64,000 nt of DNA from the NCBI RefSeq assembly GCF_008369295.1, contig NZ_VOBG01000004.1:1-64000 (forward strand), given 5' to 3'. Positions 1 to 7,752 of this stretch are shown here, piece by piece. The notes beneath the pieces were generated by a model. It had not been told where the DNA came from and searched no databases. It saw only the letters and a list, made by a program, of their open reading frames with translations. Source of the stretch: Pseudomonas sp. ANT_H4 (GTDB lineage: Bacteria; Pseudomonadota; Gammaproteobacteria; Pseudomonadales; Pseudomonadaceae). The translations under genes and the position numbers were made by a program. The first letter of the stretch is position 1, and each line of letters begins with the position of its first letter.

Positions 1-127
1 TTCTCGCGGAGTAACTTGTGATGCTGATAATCTTGTTGACTATCAGTCTGACTCCACAAGCACCCACACGAATTGCTTGATTCAGTTGTTAAAGAGCGGT
101 TGGTTAAGATCTTTCGTCTCAACCGAG
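1..127 (-). other. Leader of a 16S rRNA transcript (16S gene lies off the left edge)
   Basis: Read on the minus strand, this stretch resembles the Pseudomonas rrn leader running from the promoter towards 16S rRNA. It carries a boxA-like antitermination element and, at 24-46, an inverted repeat (CTGATA...TATCAG) of the kind that pairs around pre-16S processing sites. The mature 16S sequence itself is not in the window. Identification rests on recognising the leader and on the tandem promoters just upstream. Confidence 0.8.
86..98 (-). promoter_or_regulatory. boxA antitermination element of the rrn leader
   Basis: On the minus strand the sequence is CGCTCTTTAACAA, one base from the E. coli rrn boxA (TGCTCTTTAACAA). 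BoxA in nascent rRNA leaders recruits the NusB-NusE antitermination complex. It lies about 40 bases downstream of the proximal promoter, as expected. Confidence 0.8.
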
Positions 128-133
128 CGGCGC

Positions 134-161
134 ATTCTACAGCAGCCTCTGTTGCTGTCAA
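134..161 (-). promoter_or_regulatory. rrn promoter, proximal
   Basis: The minus strand has a consensus -35 TTGACA (156-161), a 16-base spacer and a -10 TAGAAT (134-139). Transcription would start near 127 and run off the left edge into 16S rRNA. A near-consensus sigma-70 promoter directly upstream of a boxA leader is typical of rRNA operons. Confidence 0.8.
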
Positions 162-242
162 GCGGTTATTTTAAGAAGCTTTCAAAGTTTCCTCTGTAAC
201 TTCAACCACTTGCGCTTCCGATCTCTCGTTAGCGGGAGGCGA

Positions 243-270
243 ATAATACAGGATTAAATCCTGCGGTCAA
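243..270 (-). promoter_or_regulatory. rrn promoter, distal
   Basis: The minus strand shows TTGACC (265-270), a 16-base spacer and TATTAT (243-248), about 110 bases upstream of the proximal promoter. Tandem promoters are usual for bacterial rRNA operons, so this is read as the distal one. Between 271 and 558 no gene is visible; the stretch must also hold the original dusA promoter, but no confident match was found. Confidence 0.6.
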
Positions 271-558
271 CCATCCCCCTCAATCTTTTTTGCATCGGGC
301 CACTCCGTCTACGAACCGCACGCTTCGAACCAGAATTGATTTGCAATACAGCTACAAGTTAGCGGCCTTTCAGCACTCTCGTACTGAGAGGCTCGCCCCT
401 ATACATGAGCCCGCGCAGCGCCGCCCTCGCTCCAGGTGATGACGTTGACGGAATAGTGGACCAAGAATGCACCGGGCCAGAACAATAGGCCTCTCCCAAC
501 ACCACCACCTCATCCCTGATAAACTGCTATCCTTCGCCTTTCTGATTCAGATCCCCCA

Positions 559-627
559 ATGCCCCTACAAACTGCTTCACTCTCCCGCCGCTTCTCCGTC
601 GCCCCTATGATGGATTGGAACAGCTAA
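559..627 (+). pseudogene. dusA: dusA 5' stub left by prophage insertion
   Basis: An open frame starts at ATG 559 and encodes 22 residues, including SRRFSVAPMMDW, before a stop in phage DNA. The same SRRFSVAPMMDW motif, the FMN-site start of tRNA-dihydrouridine synthase A, recurs in frame near the start of the long dusA frame at 36084. This is therefore the original chromosomal start of dusA, cut off by the prophage. It still sits behind the native upstream region, so a short transcript and peptide may be made, but the product cannot be functional. Confidence 0.85.
607..619. other. attL core in dusA
   Basis: The 13 bases ATGATGGATTGGA match the right junction at 36156-36168 exactly, and the flanking bases are partly conserved on both sides because phage and host both encode the DusA motif SRRFSVAPMMDW. 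To the left is the native dusA start; to the right is phage DNA. The exact crossover point within or beside this block cannot be fixed from one copy. Confidence 0.85.
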
Positions 628-676
628 CTCTACAGGCCATGTAATACAAGCCTGACAGCGCACCTCATAAAATCAA

Positions 677-694
677 GTACCACTTTCGTACCAC
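677..694. promoter_or_regulatory. Candidate integrase arm-type sites, left end
   Basis: Two direct copies of GTACCAC (677-683 and 688-694) are spaced 11 bp apart. The same heptamer or its complement GTGGTAC occurs three times at the other prophage end (35988-36025), next to the integrase start. Paired heptamers on both sides of the core, one helical turn apart, are what arm-binding sites of a tyrosine integrase look like. Function is inferred. Confidence 0.5.
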
Positions 695-850
695 CCACCA
701 TTCAAATCCAGCATTCCGAAAGGGCAGACGACGCCCTACGCGCGTGCCTGTCGCTCCAATCCTGCCAACACCCACTCAGTCACAACCATCTACGAAACAC
801 TGCAAGCAGTACGCGTGCGCATCACACGTATAGGGGGCTGAAATTCGAAA

Positions 851-1168
851 TCTAGAGGGGGCAAAAAAAAGAGTAACATAAGTAATCTTGACAATTTTTT
901 ACGCTCAAGCCGTTGAAAATAAAGGGGTTTTACATTCAGCCAAAAGGTAATCTTTAAGTAATATTGAAGTAATCTGATTACTCTTTATAAATGTAATTCC
1001 TATATCTATAAAAACCCTTTAAAAACAACAGGTTGCAAAATAATTACCTTTTCAATTACTTCTTTGTTACTCCTTTTTGTAATACCGCCCCCCACGGAAT
1101 ACGCGGCCTCCAGCCCGTTACTCAGACGTGGTTACTGAAATTACTCTTTTTGAAATACCCCCCCTCTA
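851..1168. repeat. AT-rich island with repeated GTAAT/ATTAC motifs, bounded by inverted repeats
   Basis: No gene is seen from 628 to 1689. Within it, 851-1168 is markedly AT-rich and holds at least nine copies of GTAAT, GTAAC or their complements, pointing inward from both sides around a perfect 15-bp palindrome AGTAATCTGATTACT (968-982). Its ends are inverted copies sharing TAGAGGGGG and AAAAAGAGTAA (853-876 and 1141-1168); a third related copy lies at 1066-1094. In the circular phage this lies between attP and cos. It may be a protein-binding array or a replication or partition site; which one is not known. Confidence 0.6.
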
Positions 1169-1322
1169 CCTGCACGGCGACGCCCCAGACCTTTTGAAGA
1201 AACACCCCTCGGTGCAGGGTTCCGCAGGCTTTCAACCTCCCCATAACGCCAAGCAAGCGCCCAGCCTGAGCCGCTAGAAGTGGTCCGCAGGGGCGCAGAA
1301 TAAACGACCCATTTAGCCCGCA

Positions 1323-1341
1323 GGCGAGGTGGGGGGACGAC
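1323..1341 (+). other. Candidate phage cos site
   Basis: GGCGAGGTGGGGGGACGAC matches the 19-base P2 cohesive end as I remember it (GGCGAGGCGGGGAAAGCAC) at 14 of 19 positions, including the first seven bases and the GGGG block. It is on the same strand relative to the portal gene as in P2, and lies between the attachment site and the portal gene as in phiCTX. The GC-rich surroundings fit. The nicking positions cannot be read from sequence. Confidence 0.5.
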
Positions 1342-1639
1342 GGCGCGCGCCAGGTGCTGAAGCACGTCACTGGCCCAGACATGTAGCACGTCAACTCCCT
1401 CAATCTCAATATGTGGAACGCCAGCTCCCCAAGACCAATCGACCGCCCCAGCAGATGCCCGCTCCGACAGAGCCTCACACACCTTAAAGCCCCGTATTCA
1501 CTGGACCGAACGGTCCTTTAGGCTTGCCGTGACACTCTTCAAATGCTATGTTGAACTGGGCTTTTTAACGCCGCTGACGGGCGAAATGTCATCGTTTCGG
1601 GGCGGACTTTTGCCATGGGAGAGCCAATCTCCAGACAGC

Positions 1640-1662
1640 AAAAAGCCGCCTCATGGGCGGCT
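1640..1662 (-). terminator. Rho-independent terminator after brnA
   Basis: On the minus strand a 7-bp stem AGCCGCC/GGCGGCT with a 5-base loop is followed by a run of T. It lies 28 bases past the brnA stop and would end the brnT-brnA transcript. Confidence 0.8.
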
Positions 1663-1689
1663 CATTGTTTCGGTGATGAACTCGGGTGA

Positions 1690-1998
1690 CTACGCCTTCA
1701 ATTCATCTGGTGTGTGTGTTTTGAGCCAGTCAGCCAGGGCAGCGTTCATTCGCGTTTGCCAGCCAGGCCCAGAGGCTCTGAATTGCTCCAGCACCTCAGG
1801 ATCAAAGCGAACATTGACGTGTTCTTTAGTGGCTGTCGACTTTGGCCGACCACGCTTTGGTTTGAGCATTTCCTTTGCCTGAGCCTTGCCAAACAGCCCC
1901 GCCAACACGTCGCTGGCTGGCTTGGCCTTGGCAAAGTCCTTGGCCGACCATTCAGGGTTTGCCGTATCGACCATCTCAGGATTGAGTTTCTTGGTCAT
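1690..1998 (-). CDS. brnA: BrnA-family antitoxin
   Basis: A 102-residue protein that follows a BrnT toxin gene with overlap, the standard order of BrnT/BrnA type II toxin-antitoxin modules. The C-terminal half (KRGRPKSTATKEHVNVRFDPEVLEQFRAS...) has the pattern of a ribbon-helix-helix DNA-binding domain, VNVRFDPEVLEQF being the beta strand and first helix. BrnA neutralises BrnT and represses the operon. ATG 1998 is chosen because upstream codons lie inside brnT. The module sits in the cos-portal interval of the prophage, a cargo position, and probably aids prophage maintenance or defence. Confidence 0.85.
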   Translation of the reverse strand: MTKKLNPEMVDTANPEWSAKDFAKAKPASDVLAGLFGKAQAKEMLKPKRGRPKSTATKEHVNVRFDPEVLEQFRASGPGWQTRMNAALADWLKTHTPDELKA

Positions 1999-2251
1999 AG
2001 CTTTTGACCTCCCGTTTGTTGGCTTTACGAAAACTGATGACGTGAACCGCATCGCCCCGAGGGGTGAACACCACGACATGCAGCCGATCCTCTATGTACC
2101 CCATCGCCCGATACCGGCACTCGCCGTAGTCGAAGCGATCATCTTCCACGATCAAGGCCGTAGACCATTCAAAGTCCCGCACTTGGGCAAATGGGAGTCC
2201 ACGTTCTTCAACGTTGCGAGCGTCTTTGGCTGGGTCATAAGTAATCTGCAT
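1976..2251 (-). CDS. brnT: BrnT-family toxin (ribonuclease)
   Basis: The 91-residue product starts MQITYDPAKDARNVEERGL and contains the ISFRKANKRE segment near the C-terminus, both typical of BrnT, a RelE-fold ribonuclease toxin described first in Brucella. Its end overlaps the brnA start by 23 bases, suggesting coupled translation. ATG 2251 gives the family length; the frame is open further upstream but the added residues do not resemble the family. The start codon lies inside an AGTAAT-N9-ATTACT inverted repeat, a likely autoregulatory operator. The gene appears intact. Confidence 0.85.
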   Translation of the reverse strand: MQITYDPAKDARNVEERGLPFAQVRDFEWSTALIVEDDRFDYGECRYRAMGYIEDRLHVVVFTPRGDAVHVISFRKANKREVKSYDQETQS

Positions 2252-2260
2252 GACATTACT
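2240..2260 (-). promoter_or_regulatory. Candidate brnTA operator
   Basis: The inverted repeat AGTAAT-N9-ATTACT overlaps the brnT start codon. BrnA-type antitoxins repress their own operon through sites at this place. The same hexamers recur in the 851-1168 island. Binding is inferred. Confidence 0.4.
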
Positions 2261-2381
2261 GTACCCACAATAAATGACCAGCACAAGGGTTGGAATTGGT
2301 AAGGTGGCCGAATCCCACCGATGCACGTCTTCCTGCCTATACTGGCCCCTCTGTAATCAAACCTGCCGTGAGTTGAATGCA

Positions 2382-2774
2382 ATGCAAAGAGATATGGACT
2401 TAATCCGTGCCATCATCCTGAAGCTGGAGTCGTGGGAGCTAAAACCTGGCGCTATCATGGTATCCAACGACATTGAGAATGACTTCCAAGTTGATGGGTA
2501 CACTGCCCACCAAATCAGTTATCACTTCAATCTAATTGCTGAAAATGGTTGGATTGATACCGCCGGGCGAAACCCAACCAGCAGAGGTTTCACATTCCGT
2601 AGCCTTACCTCGAAGGGCCATGACTTTGCTGACTCAGTCCGAGACGATAAGATTTGGGCCACGACCAAGGAGGGAGCCCTCAAAGCGGGTGGGTTTACTC
2701 TGGAGTTACTGGGGAATCTTGCGAAAGGACTCGTTAAAAAACAGTTGGAAAAACACACAGGCATTGAACTTTAA
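2382..2774 (+). CDS. DUF2513 domain protein (cargo)
   Basis: A 130-residue protein beginning MQRDMDLIRAIILKLES matches the DUF2513 family, whose members start with a similar RDMDLxR motif and occur widely in phages and mobile elements. The sequence looks like a winged-helix protein: helices, then AENGWID and a strand-rich segment ending in LTSKGHDFADSVRDD. The function of the family is not established. It is transcribed divergently from brnT and lies between cos and the portal gene, where phiCTX carries its cytotoxin gene. Start chosen at ATG 2382, which gives the family N-terminus. Confidence 0.7.
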   Translation: MQRDMDLIRAIILKLESWELKPGAIMVSNDIENDFQVDGYTAHQISYHFNLIAENGWIDTAGRNPTSRGFTFRSLTSKGHDFADSVRDDKIWATTKEGALKAGGFTLELLGNLAKGLVKKQLEKHTGIEL

Positions 2775-2861
2775 CCCTGGAGCACTCGGCACGTTCGAGT
2801 GATTCAGCGTCGAGCGGGTGTTAGCGCACCAGCTCGCCGCCTCGTTTACTGCACGGGGGTA

Positions 2862-3884
2862 CTATTTCTCCCTCGCTCCAAGATCAAAGGGTTTGAAGCG
2901 CACGACTTCCTCGCCGACCCAATCATTGAGAAGGGCCAGGCGTGTCTGAATCGGCTCAAGCTCCAGGGTGGCCCAGACCTCCCCCGCTTCCTTCGGAGAG
3001 CCAAATCCCCCCGCGTTCTTCGGCACGATGCCCATCAGTTGGGGATAGACCCGCAACGCAGCAAGCACATCTCCCTGGGTTTGATCCTTGATCGAGTTGA
3101 ATTCGTCCTTTGCCGACACCTCGCTCACCGGTATCAGTTGAATGCCCTCCTTCTTCCCATTCGGCGCGTACACAAACAGGTTGCGGAAGTTGCCCGGCCC
3201 CTTGGAGTTTTTCAACGCCGTGCGCAGGTCATCAATGTCGGATTCGTTTTGTGCCGCGTCCGTCATGTACAGGATGAAACCGGCATGGCTACCGTTCTCG
3301 TAATACTTGCGGCGGAACAACGTCGCCGACTGGTTCAACAGTGCCGATTGCAGTGCACACAGCCACTCCGGCAACCCGTAAATTTCCTGGTGCAGATCCA
3401 GCTCACGCAAATGGAACACGCTGCCCTGGTCAAACTCGTGCTCACTCTTCCAGCCCTGCACCTGGAAATAGCGCTCGTCCTTCCCTACCCGCATGTACTT
3501 CGCCAGCGCTGGCTTGAGCGCTACCGTCGAGCCCAGCAATGACCGCCGCGCCTCAACATAACCATTGCCCAATGCCAAGTAGTCCTGGGCGTACTGGTCA
3601 AACGCCTCGCGGCTCAGCAGCTTGTGCGGGATGAACGTGCGGGTCAGCTGGTTGCGCTTGAAGCGCAGCCCCGAGTCAAGGTGCACACTGGCCTTAACCG
3701 AGCGTGCCAACCCATCCAGCGACAACGGCGGCTCATACCAGCGCCCGTTAAACCAGCACTCCAGCGAGTCGAATATCTCCCGCGCCGACAGCACCGACTC
3801 CGGCTCGCCGAACGTGAACGCCACCGACTTGTGCTCACTCACCGCCTGCTCAGTGGCAACCGCCACCCCATTGTTTGTACTCAT
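2862..3884 (-). CDS. Q: Phage portal protein (P2 gpQ)
   Basis: The 340-residue product is a PBSX/P2-type portal protein, the dodecameric ring at the capsid vertex through which DNA is packaged and to which the tail joins. Family landmarks visible include a central RRKYYENGSHAGFI segment and ...PQLMGIVPKNAGGFG near the C-terminus. Length is close to P2 gpQ. ATG 3884 overlaps the terminase stop (ATGA), so the two are translationally coupled in the leftward P-Q operon, as in P2. Confidence 0.95.
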   Translation of the reverse strand: MSTNNGVAVATEQAVSEHKSVAFTFGEPESVLSAREIFDSLECWFNGRWYEPPLSLDGLARSVKASVHLDSGLRFKRNQLTRTFIPHKLLSREAFDQYAQDYLALGNGYVEARRSLLGSTVALKPALAKYMRVGKDERYFQVQGWKSEHEFDQGSVFHLRELDLHQEIYGLPEWLCALQSALLNQSATLFRRKYYENGSHAGFILYMTDAAQNESDIDDLRTALKNSKGPGNFRNLFVYAPNGKKEGIQLIPVSEVSAKDEFNSIKDQTQGDVLAALRVYPQLMGIVPKNAGGFGSPKEAGEVWATLELEPIQTRLALLNDWVGEEVVRFKPFDLGAREK

Positions 3885-5644
3885 CAAAAAAGCTCCATCC
3901 GCCCGGTATTGGCAGCCGTCTGCCCTTCGAGCGGTTCGTGGTGTAGTGCATGGAAAAGCGCCCAGGCCAGGTCGGCGTGGCCGGTGGATTCGCTACGCCC
4001 GGCGGTATAGGTGAACTGCCGGCCGCTGGCGGTGATGGTTTTGCGGATAGCCATCAGTGATTGCGCGAAGTCCGTCCAGCCGGCGTCAAACTCCATTCGG
4101 CCCTTGCTGATCACGTCGTAGGCCTTCATCACCAGGCGCGACTTCACCTCTGGCGAATAGCTGAACGTTGTCAGTCCTGGGAAGAACTGCCGCACCAGCT
4201 GCGCCACGCCTGATCCCATGCCTGTTGTATCGATGCCGATATAGGTCACCCAATAACGCTGGGTCACCATTCGGATTGACTCGGCCTGCGCCGCGAAGTC
4301 CATGCCACGGAACTGGTGCCGCTCAAGCACCCGGAACTTACCGCCTGGCACCATCGGCGGCGCCACAACCACCAGGCCAGAGCTATCGCCCGTTTCGGCT
4401 GGGTCATAGCCCAACCACACCTGGCGGTCGGCCAGCGGGCGCGGCGCCATTGGCCTGTAGTCCTCTGCCCAATCGACCCAACTGTCCACCATGCATGACT
4501 GCAACATCGACAGAGGGAAGATGCTCGCCCCGTCATCCACAAACTGGCACATCAGCAAGTTCTGGAAGGCTTCGGCGTCGTACTCTTGGCGCAGCTCCTC
4601 AAGGTCAAACCGGTCACAGCCGCGCTGCTCGGCGTCCAGAATCGTGACGATCTGCCTCCACACCTTGTCCTCGCACAACCGCCCCTGTTGCAGGGCATCG
4701 TGGGATACATCCAGAGATATACGGTTAGCTGCAGGCTTGCCCTTGTTGAAACGCTCCCCCGTCCAGAACGTGTAGGCCTCATGGGCCATGCTCGACGGTG
4801 TGCTGAAGTAGGTTCGGCGATACTGTTTCTGCATCGCCATACCCGAGGCGACCTTGTTCAGCTCCTTAAACTTGAACGTCCAGAAGAATTCGTCGAAGTA
4901 GAAGTTGCCGTGGTAGCCCTGGGCGGTTCGTGCGTTGGTGCCCAGGAAGTGCAGCTCGGCGCCGTTCGCCAGCGTGATGGGATCGCCGGTCAGCTCAACG
5001 CCGGCCACCTCTCTGGCAAAGGACTGAATGTACGACTTGAAAATGTGTGCCTGATTCTTCGAAGCAGACAGGAAAATCTGGTTACGCCCCGTGGTCAGGG
5101 CATCAATCAATGCCTCCCGGGCGAAGTAGAACGTCGCCCCGATCTGCCGACTTTTAAGGATGGCCCTGGTGCGCTGATTACCAGCCTTGTACCAATCCAG
5201 TTGATAGCCGAAGCACCCATCGATAAACGCCTGAGTGAGCAGATCGATATGCTCCTCGCTGAACTCATTGCGGCTCGGCTTTTTCTTCGGCCCGCTGTTG
5301 CGGTCATTCAGTTTCGGGTTTAGCTCAGCCTCGGTACCGCCGCCCTGGAACCGCTCAATACGGGCCTGGCGCTCCAACTGCCGGTGGAGCAGGTCAATTT
5401 CCTTGAAGTCGCCACTGGTCTTGCCGTCCTTCAGGATCAACTGCACCAACCGCGCCTCCAGCGCCCCCCCAATACGCTCGACGTTATCCGCCCGGTCCCA
5501 TTCGTCACGGGCCTTCCAGCTGTGGACGGTCTTCTCTTTTTCGTCCAGGTATTCGGCAATTTCAGTGATGCGCCAACCCGTCCAGTACAAAAATTTGGCC
5601 TGGCGACGGTTATCACGGACGGGAATTTCAGCGAGAGCATTCAT
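3884..5644 (-). CDS. P: Terminase large subunit, ATPase (P2 gpP)
   Basis: The 586-residue protein is the packaging motor. Residues about 15-40 form an HTH-like segment (WRITEIAEYLDEKEKTVHSWK) seen in P2-type large subunits. A Walker A-like LKSRQIGAT and Walker B FYFDEF follow in the middle, and the C-terminal nuclease-like domain starts at WLGYDPAETGDSSG. The frame is open far upstream, but ATG 5644 is chosen because upstream residues have no family likeness and the predicted late promoter ends just before it. Works with gpM to cut cos and drive DNA through the portal. Confidence 0.95.
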   Translation of the reverse strand: MNALAEIPVRDNRRQAKFLYWTGWRITEIAEYLDEKEKTVHSWKARDEWDRADNVERIGGALEARLVQLILKDGKTSGDFKEIDLLHRQLERQARIERFQGGGTEAELNPKLNDRNSGPKKKPSRNEFSEEHIDLLTQAFIDGCFGYQLDWYKAGNQRTRAILKSRQIGATFYFAREALIDALTTGRNQIFLSASKNQAHIFKSYIQSFAREVAGVELTGDPITLANGAELHFLGTNARTAQGYHGNFYFDEFFWTFKFKELNKVASGMAMQKQYRRTYFSTPSSMAHEAYTFWTGERFNKGKPAANRISLDVSHDALQQGRLCEDKVWRQIVTILDAEQRGCDRFDLEELRQEYDAEAFQNLLMCQFVDDGASIFPLSMLQSCMVDSWVDWAEDYRPMAPRPLADRQVWLGYDPAETGDSSGLVVVAPPMVPGGKFRVLERHQFRGMDFAAQAESIRMVTQRYWVTYIGIDTTGMGSGVAQLVRQFFPGLTTFSYSPEVKSRLVMKAYDVISKGRMEFDAGWTDFAQSLMAIRKTITASGRQFTYTAGRSESTGHADLAWALFHALHHEPLEGQTAANTGRMELF

Positions 5645-5645
5645 G

Positions 5646-5757
5646 GCGCAGATGCTGCCTCCCGCGCGCGTGGTACACCCGCCCCGCTCCCTGTAGAGCC
5701 TTGCTCTACAAGTGCGGCTCGTTGCCCGCGAGGCCGCAGCTGCCGACCATGCCCACA
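5646..5757. promoter_or_regulatory. Divergent late promoters P_P (leftward) and P_O (rightward)
   Basis: A dyad TGTAGAG-N5-CTCTACA at 5692-5710 (TGTA-N11-TACA) sits between the divergent P and O genes. At 34 bases beyond either end is a -10-like hexamer: CAGCAT on the minus strand (5652-5657) and GACCAT on the plus strand (5745-5750). The spacing agrees with P2 late promoters, where the Ogr site is centred near -55 and no -35 box is used. Predicted starts are near 5646 (minus) and 5756 (plus). The same layout precedes V and FI. Confidence 0.7.
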
Positions 5758-5797
5758 TCGCAACGGCAGTTCGCCGCCACCGCACTGAGGACTCCCC

Positions 5798-6643
5798 ATG
5801 GCCAGCAGCACCAAACAGAAATTCCGCTCCAAGTGGACCCGCATTGCCGTAGAAGGCGCGACCACCGATGGCCGCATCATCGAGCGGAGCTGGATTGACG
5901 ACATGGCCTCGCAGTACAGCCAGAACACCTATGGCGCTCGCATCAACTGCGAACACATCAAGGGTTACTGGCCCGGTGGCGAATTTGGCGCTTACGGCGA
6001 CGTAGTGGCGCTTAAGGCTGAAGAAGTCGACATTGCCGGCATCAAGAAACTGGCGTTGTTCGCCCAGCTCGAACCCAATGACGCGCTGCTGGCCTTGAAT
6101 AAGGCCGGTCAAAAGGTCTACACCTCGGTCGAGATCCAACCGAAGTTTGCCGATAGCGGCAAGGCCTACCTGGTCGGCCTCGCCATCACTGACACTCCAG
6201 CCAGCTTGGGCACCGAAGCCCTGAGCTTCAGCGCTACACATGGCACCTTGGCCGGACGCAAACAGGACAAAGACAACCTGTTCAGCGCTGCCGAGGAAGC
6301 CTCACTCGAATTCGAAGAAGTCACCGACCAGCCGAGTGCTTTTGCAGCAATCAAGGCCAAGCTCGGTGAGTTCATCAAACTGAGCAAGGACAAGGATGGC
6401 AAGGATGCCAACACTTTCTCCGACATCGGTGAAGCGCTGGAAAGCCTGGTAACCCTCGCCACCCAACAGGCTGAGCAAGCCGACGCTTCAAGCAAGGCCT
6501 TGGTAGATCTGAAAAAGCAGTTCACCAGCCTGGATACCGAGCTGAAAGAGCTCAAAACCAAGCTCGGCCAAACCGCTGACCTCAGCCAGCCACAGCGCCC
6601 GCACAGCACTGGCGGTGCAGGCACCGTACTGACTGCTTACTGA
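5798..6643 (+). CDS. O: Capsid scaffolding protein and protease (P2 gpO)
   Basis: The 281-residue protein combines an N-terminal serine protease with a C-terminal scaffold. Likely catalytic residues are Asp24 (TTDGR), His53 (CEHI) and Ser110 (VYTSVEI), matching the P2 gpO triad of Asp19, His48 and Ser107. The last third is charged and helical (VDLKKQFTSLDTELKELKTKLGQ), a coiled coil that guides capsid assembly. It opens the O-to-S late operon about 40 bases after the predicted P_O start. Confidence 0.92.
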   Translation: MASSTKQKFRSKWTRIAVEGATTDGRIIERSWIDDMASQYSQNTYGARINCEHIKGYWPGGEFGAYGDVVALKAEEVDIAGIKKLALFAQLEPNDALLALNKAGQKVYTSVEIQPKFADSGKAYLVGLAITDTPASLGTEALSFSATHGTLAGRKQDKDNLFSAAEEASLEFEEVTDQPSAFAAIKAKLGEFIKLSKDKDGKDANTFSDIGEALESLVTLATQQAEQADASSKALVDLKKQFTSLDTELKELKTKLGQTADLSQPQRPHSTGGAGTVLTAY

Positions 6644-6689
6644 ACCCACGGCCCAACACCGACAAGCCTATTCACCGGAGAACACCCCC

Positions 6690-7742
6690 ATGCGTAAAGA
6701 AACACGCTTCGCCTTCGCCGCCCTGGCCGTGCAGATCGCCCTGCTCAATGGCGTAGCCAGTGCCCACGAAAAATTCAGCGTCGACCCCAGCATCCAGCAA
6801 AAACTGGAAGTTGCGGTGCAGGAATCCGATGGTTTCCTGAAACAGATCAACATCATTGGCGTCGACGAGCAGTCAGGCGAAGCTCTGCTGCTGGGTGTCA
6901 ATGGCCCGGTTGCAAGCCGCACAGATACCTCCGGTGGCACCCCTCGCAGCCCGTTGAGCCGTAGCACGCTGAGCAAGGACAGCTACGTCTGCAAGCAGAC
7001 GAACTTCGACAGCGCGTTCCCCTATGCCCTGCTGGATGCCTGGGCCAAGTTTCCCGACTTCCAAGTCAAGCTGAGCAACGCGATCATCCTGCGCCAGGCG
7101 CTGGACCGCATCATGATCGGCTTCAACGGCACCAGCGCCGCTGCGACCACCAACCGTGCCGCCAACCCTCTGTTGCAAGACGTCAACATCGGCTGGTTGC
7201 AAAAGATCCGCCTAAGCGCCGATGACCGCGTGCTGGACGCTGCCACCATCGGCCCCCGCAAAGTCATCAAGGTCGCGGGCGTCGACACCGTGTTCGAGGG
7301 TGATTACGCCAACCTCGACGGGCTGGTATTCGATGCCATCCAGATGCTCGACCCATGGCACCGCACCCGCCCGGACCTGCGCGTTATGGTTTCGCGCAAC
7401 CTCATGCACAGCAAGCTGCTTGCCGCTGTGGAAAAGGGCGCGGATTCCAACCAAGAAGAGAACGCCGCTCAAGAAATCGTCAGCCGCGCCCGCCTGGGTG
7501 GCCTGCCAGTGGTGGACGCTCCGTTCTTCCCGGATAACACCGTGCTGATCACCACCCTAAGCAACCTGTCGATCTACTACCAGAACGGTGCCCGTCGCCG
7601 TCACCTGAAAGACGAACCCGAGTTGGATCGTGTCGCCGACTACCAGTCCTCGAACGAGGCCTATGTCATCGAAGACTTCGGCTTGGTAGCGCTGGTTGAA
7701 AACATCACGGCCGTCAACTATCCAGCTCCTACCGGGGCATAA
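6690..7742 (+). CDS. N: Major capsid protein (P2 gpN)
   Basis: The 350-residue product has the length and motifs of the P2-type HK97-fold major capsid protein, such as the N-terminal MRKETR start, the GFNGTSAA segment near residue 148 and ILRQALDRIMIG just before it. In P2 the precursor is trimmed by gpO protease; the cleavage point here was not determined. It follows the scaffold gene by 46 bases with a GGAGAA ribosome-binding site. Confidence 0.95.
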   Translation: MRKETRFAFAALAVQIALLNGVASAHEKFSVDPSIQQKLEVAVQESDGFLKQINIIGVDEQSGEALLLGVNGPVASRTDTSGGTPRSPLSRSTLSKDSYVCKQTNFDSAFPYALLDAWAKFPDFQVKLSNAIILRQALDRIMIGFNGTSAAATTNRAANPLLQDVNIGWLQKIRLSADDRVLDAATIGPRKVIKVAGVDTVFEGDYANLDGLVFDAIQMLDPWHRTRPDLRVMVSRNLMHSKLLAAVEKGADSNQEENAAQEIVSRARLGGLPVVDAPFFPDNTVLITTLSNLSIYYQNGARRRHLKDEPELDRVADYQSSNEAYVIEDFGLVALVENITAVNYPAPTGA

Positions 7743-7752
7743 GAGGCGCGCC

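Noticed and set aside
376..390. Palindrome CTCTC-GTACT-GAGAG left of the dusA stub
   Set aside because: A short stem in host intergenic DNA with no gene or T run; no role can be assigned.
1122..1482. Two minus-strand frames of 113-118 codons in the region left of brnA
   Set aside because: They overlap each other, cross the candidate cos and the end of the repeat island, lack ribosome sites and show no protein-like composition.
5645..6241. Upstream extension of the terminase frame to 6241
   Set aside because: The added residues run antisense through the scaffold gene and late promoters and do not resemble terminase.
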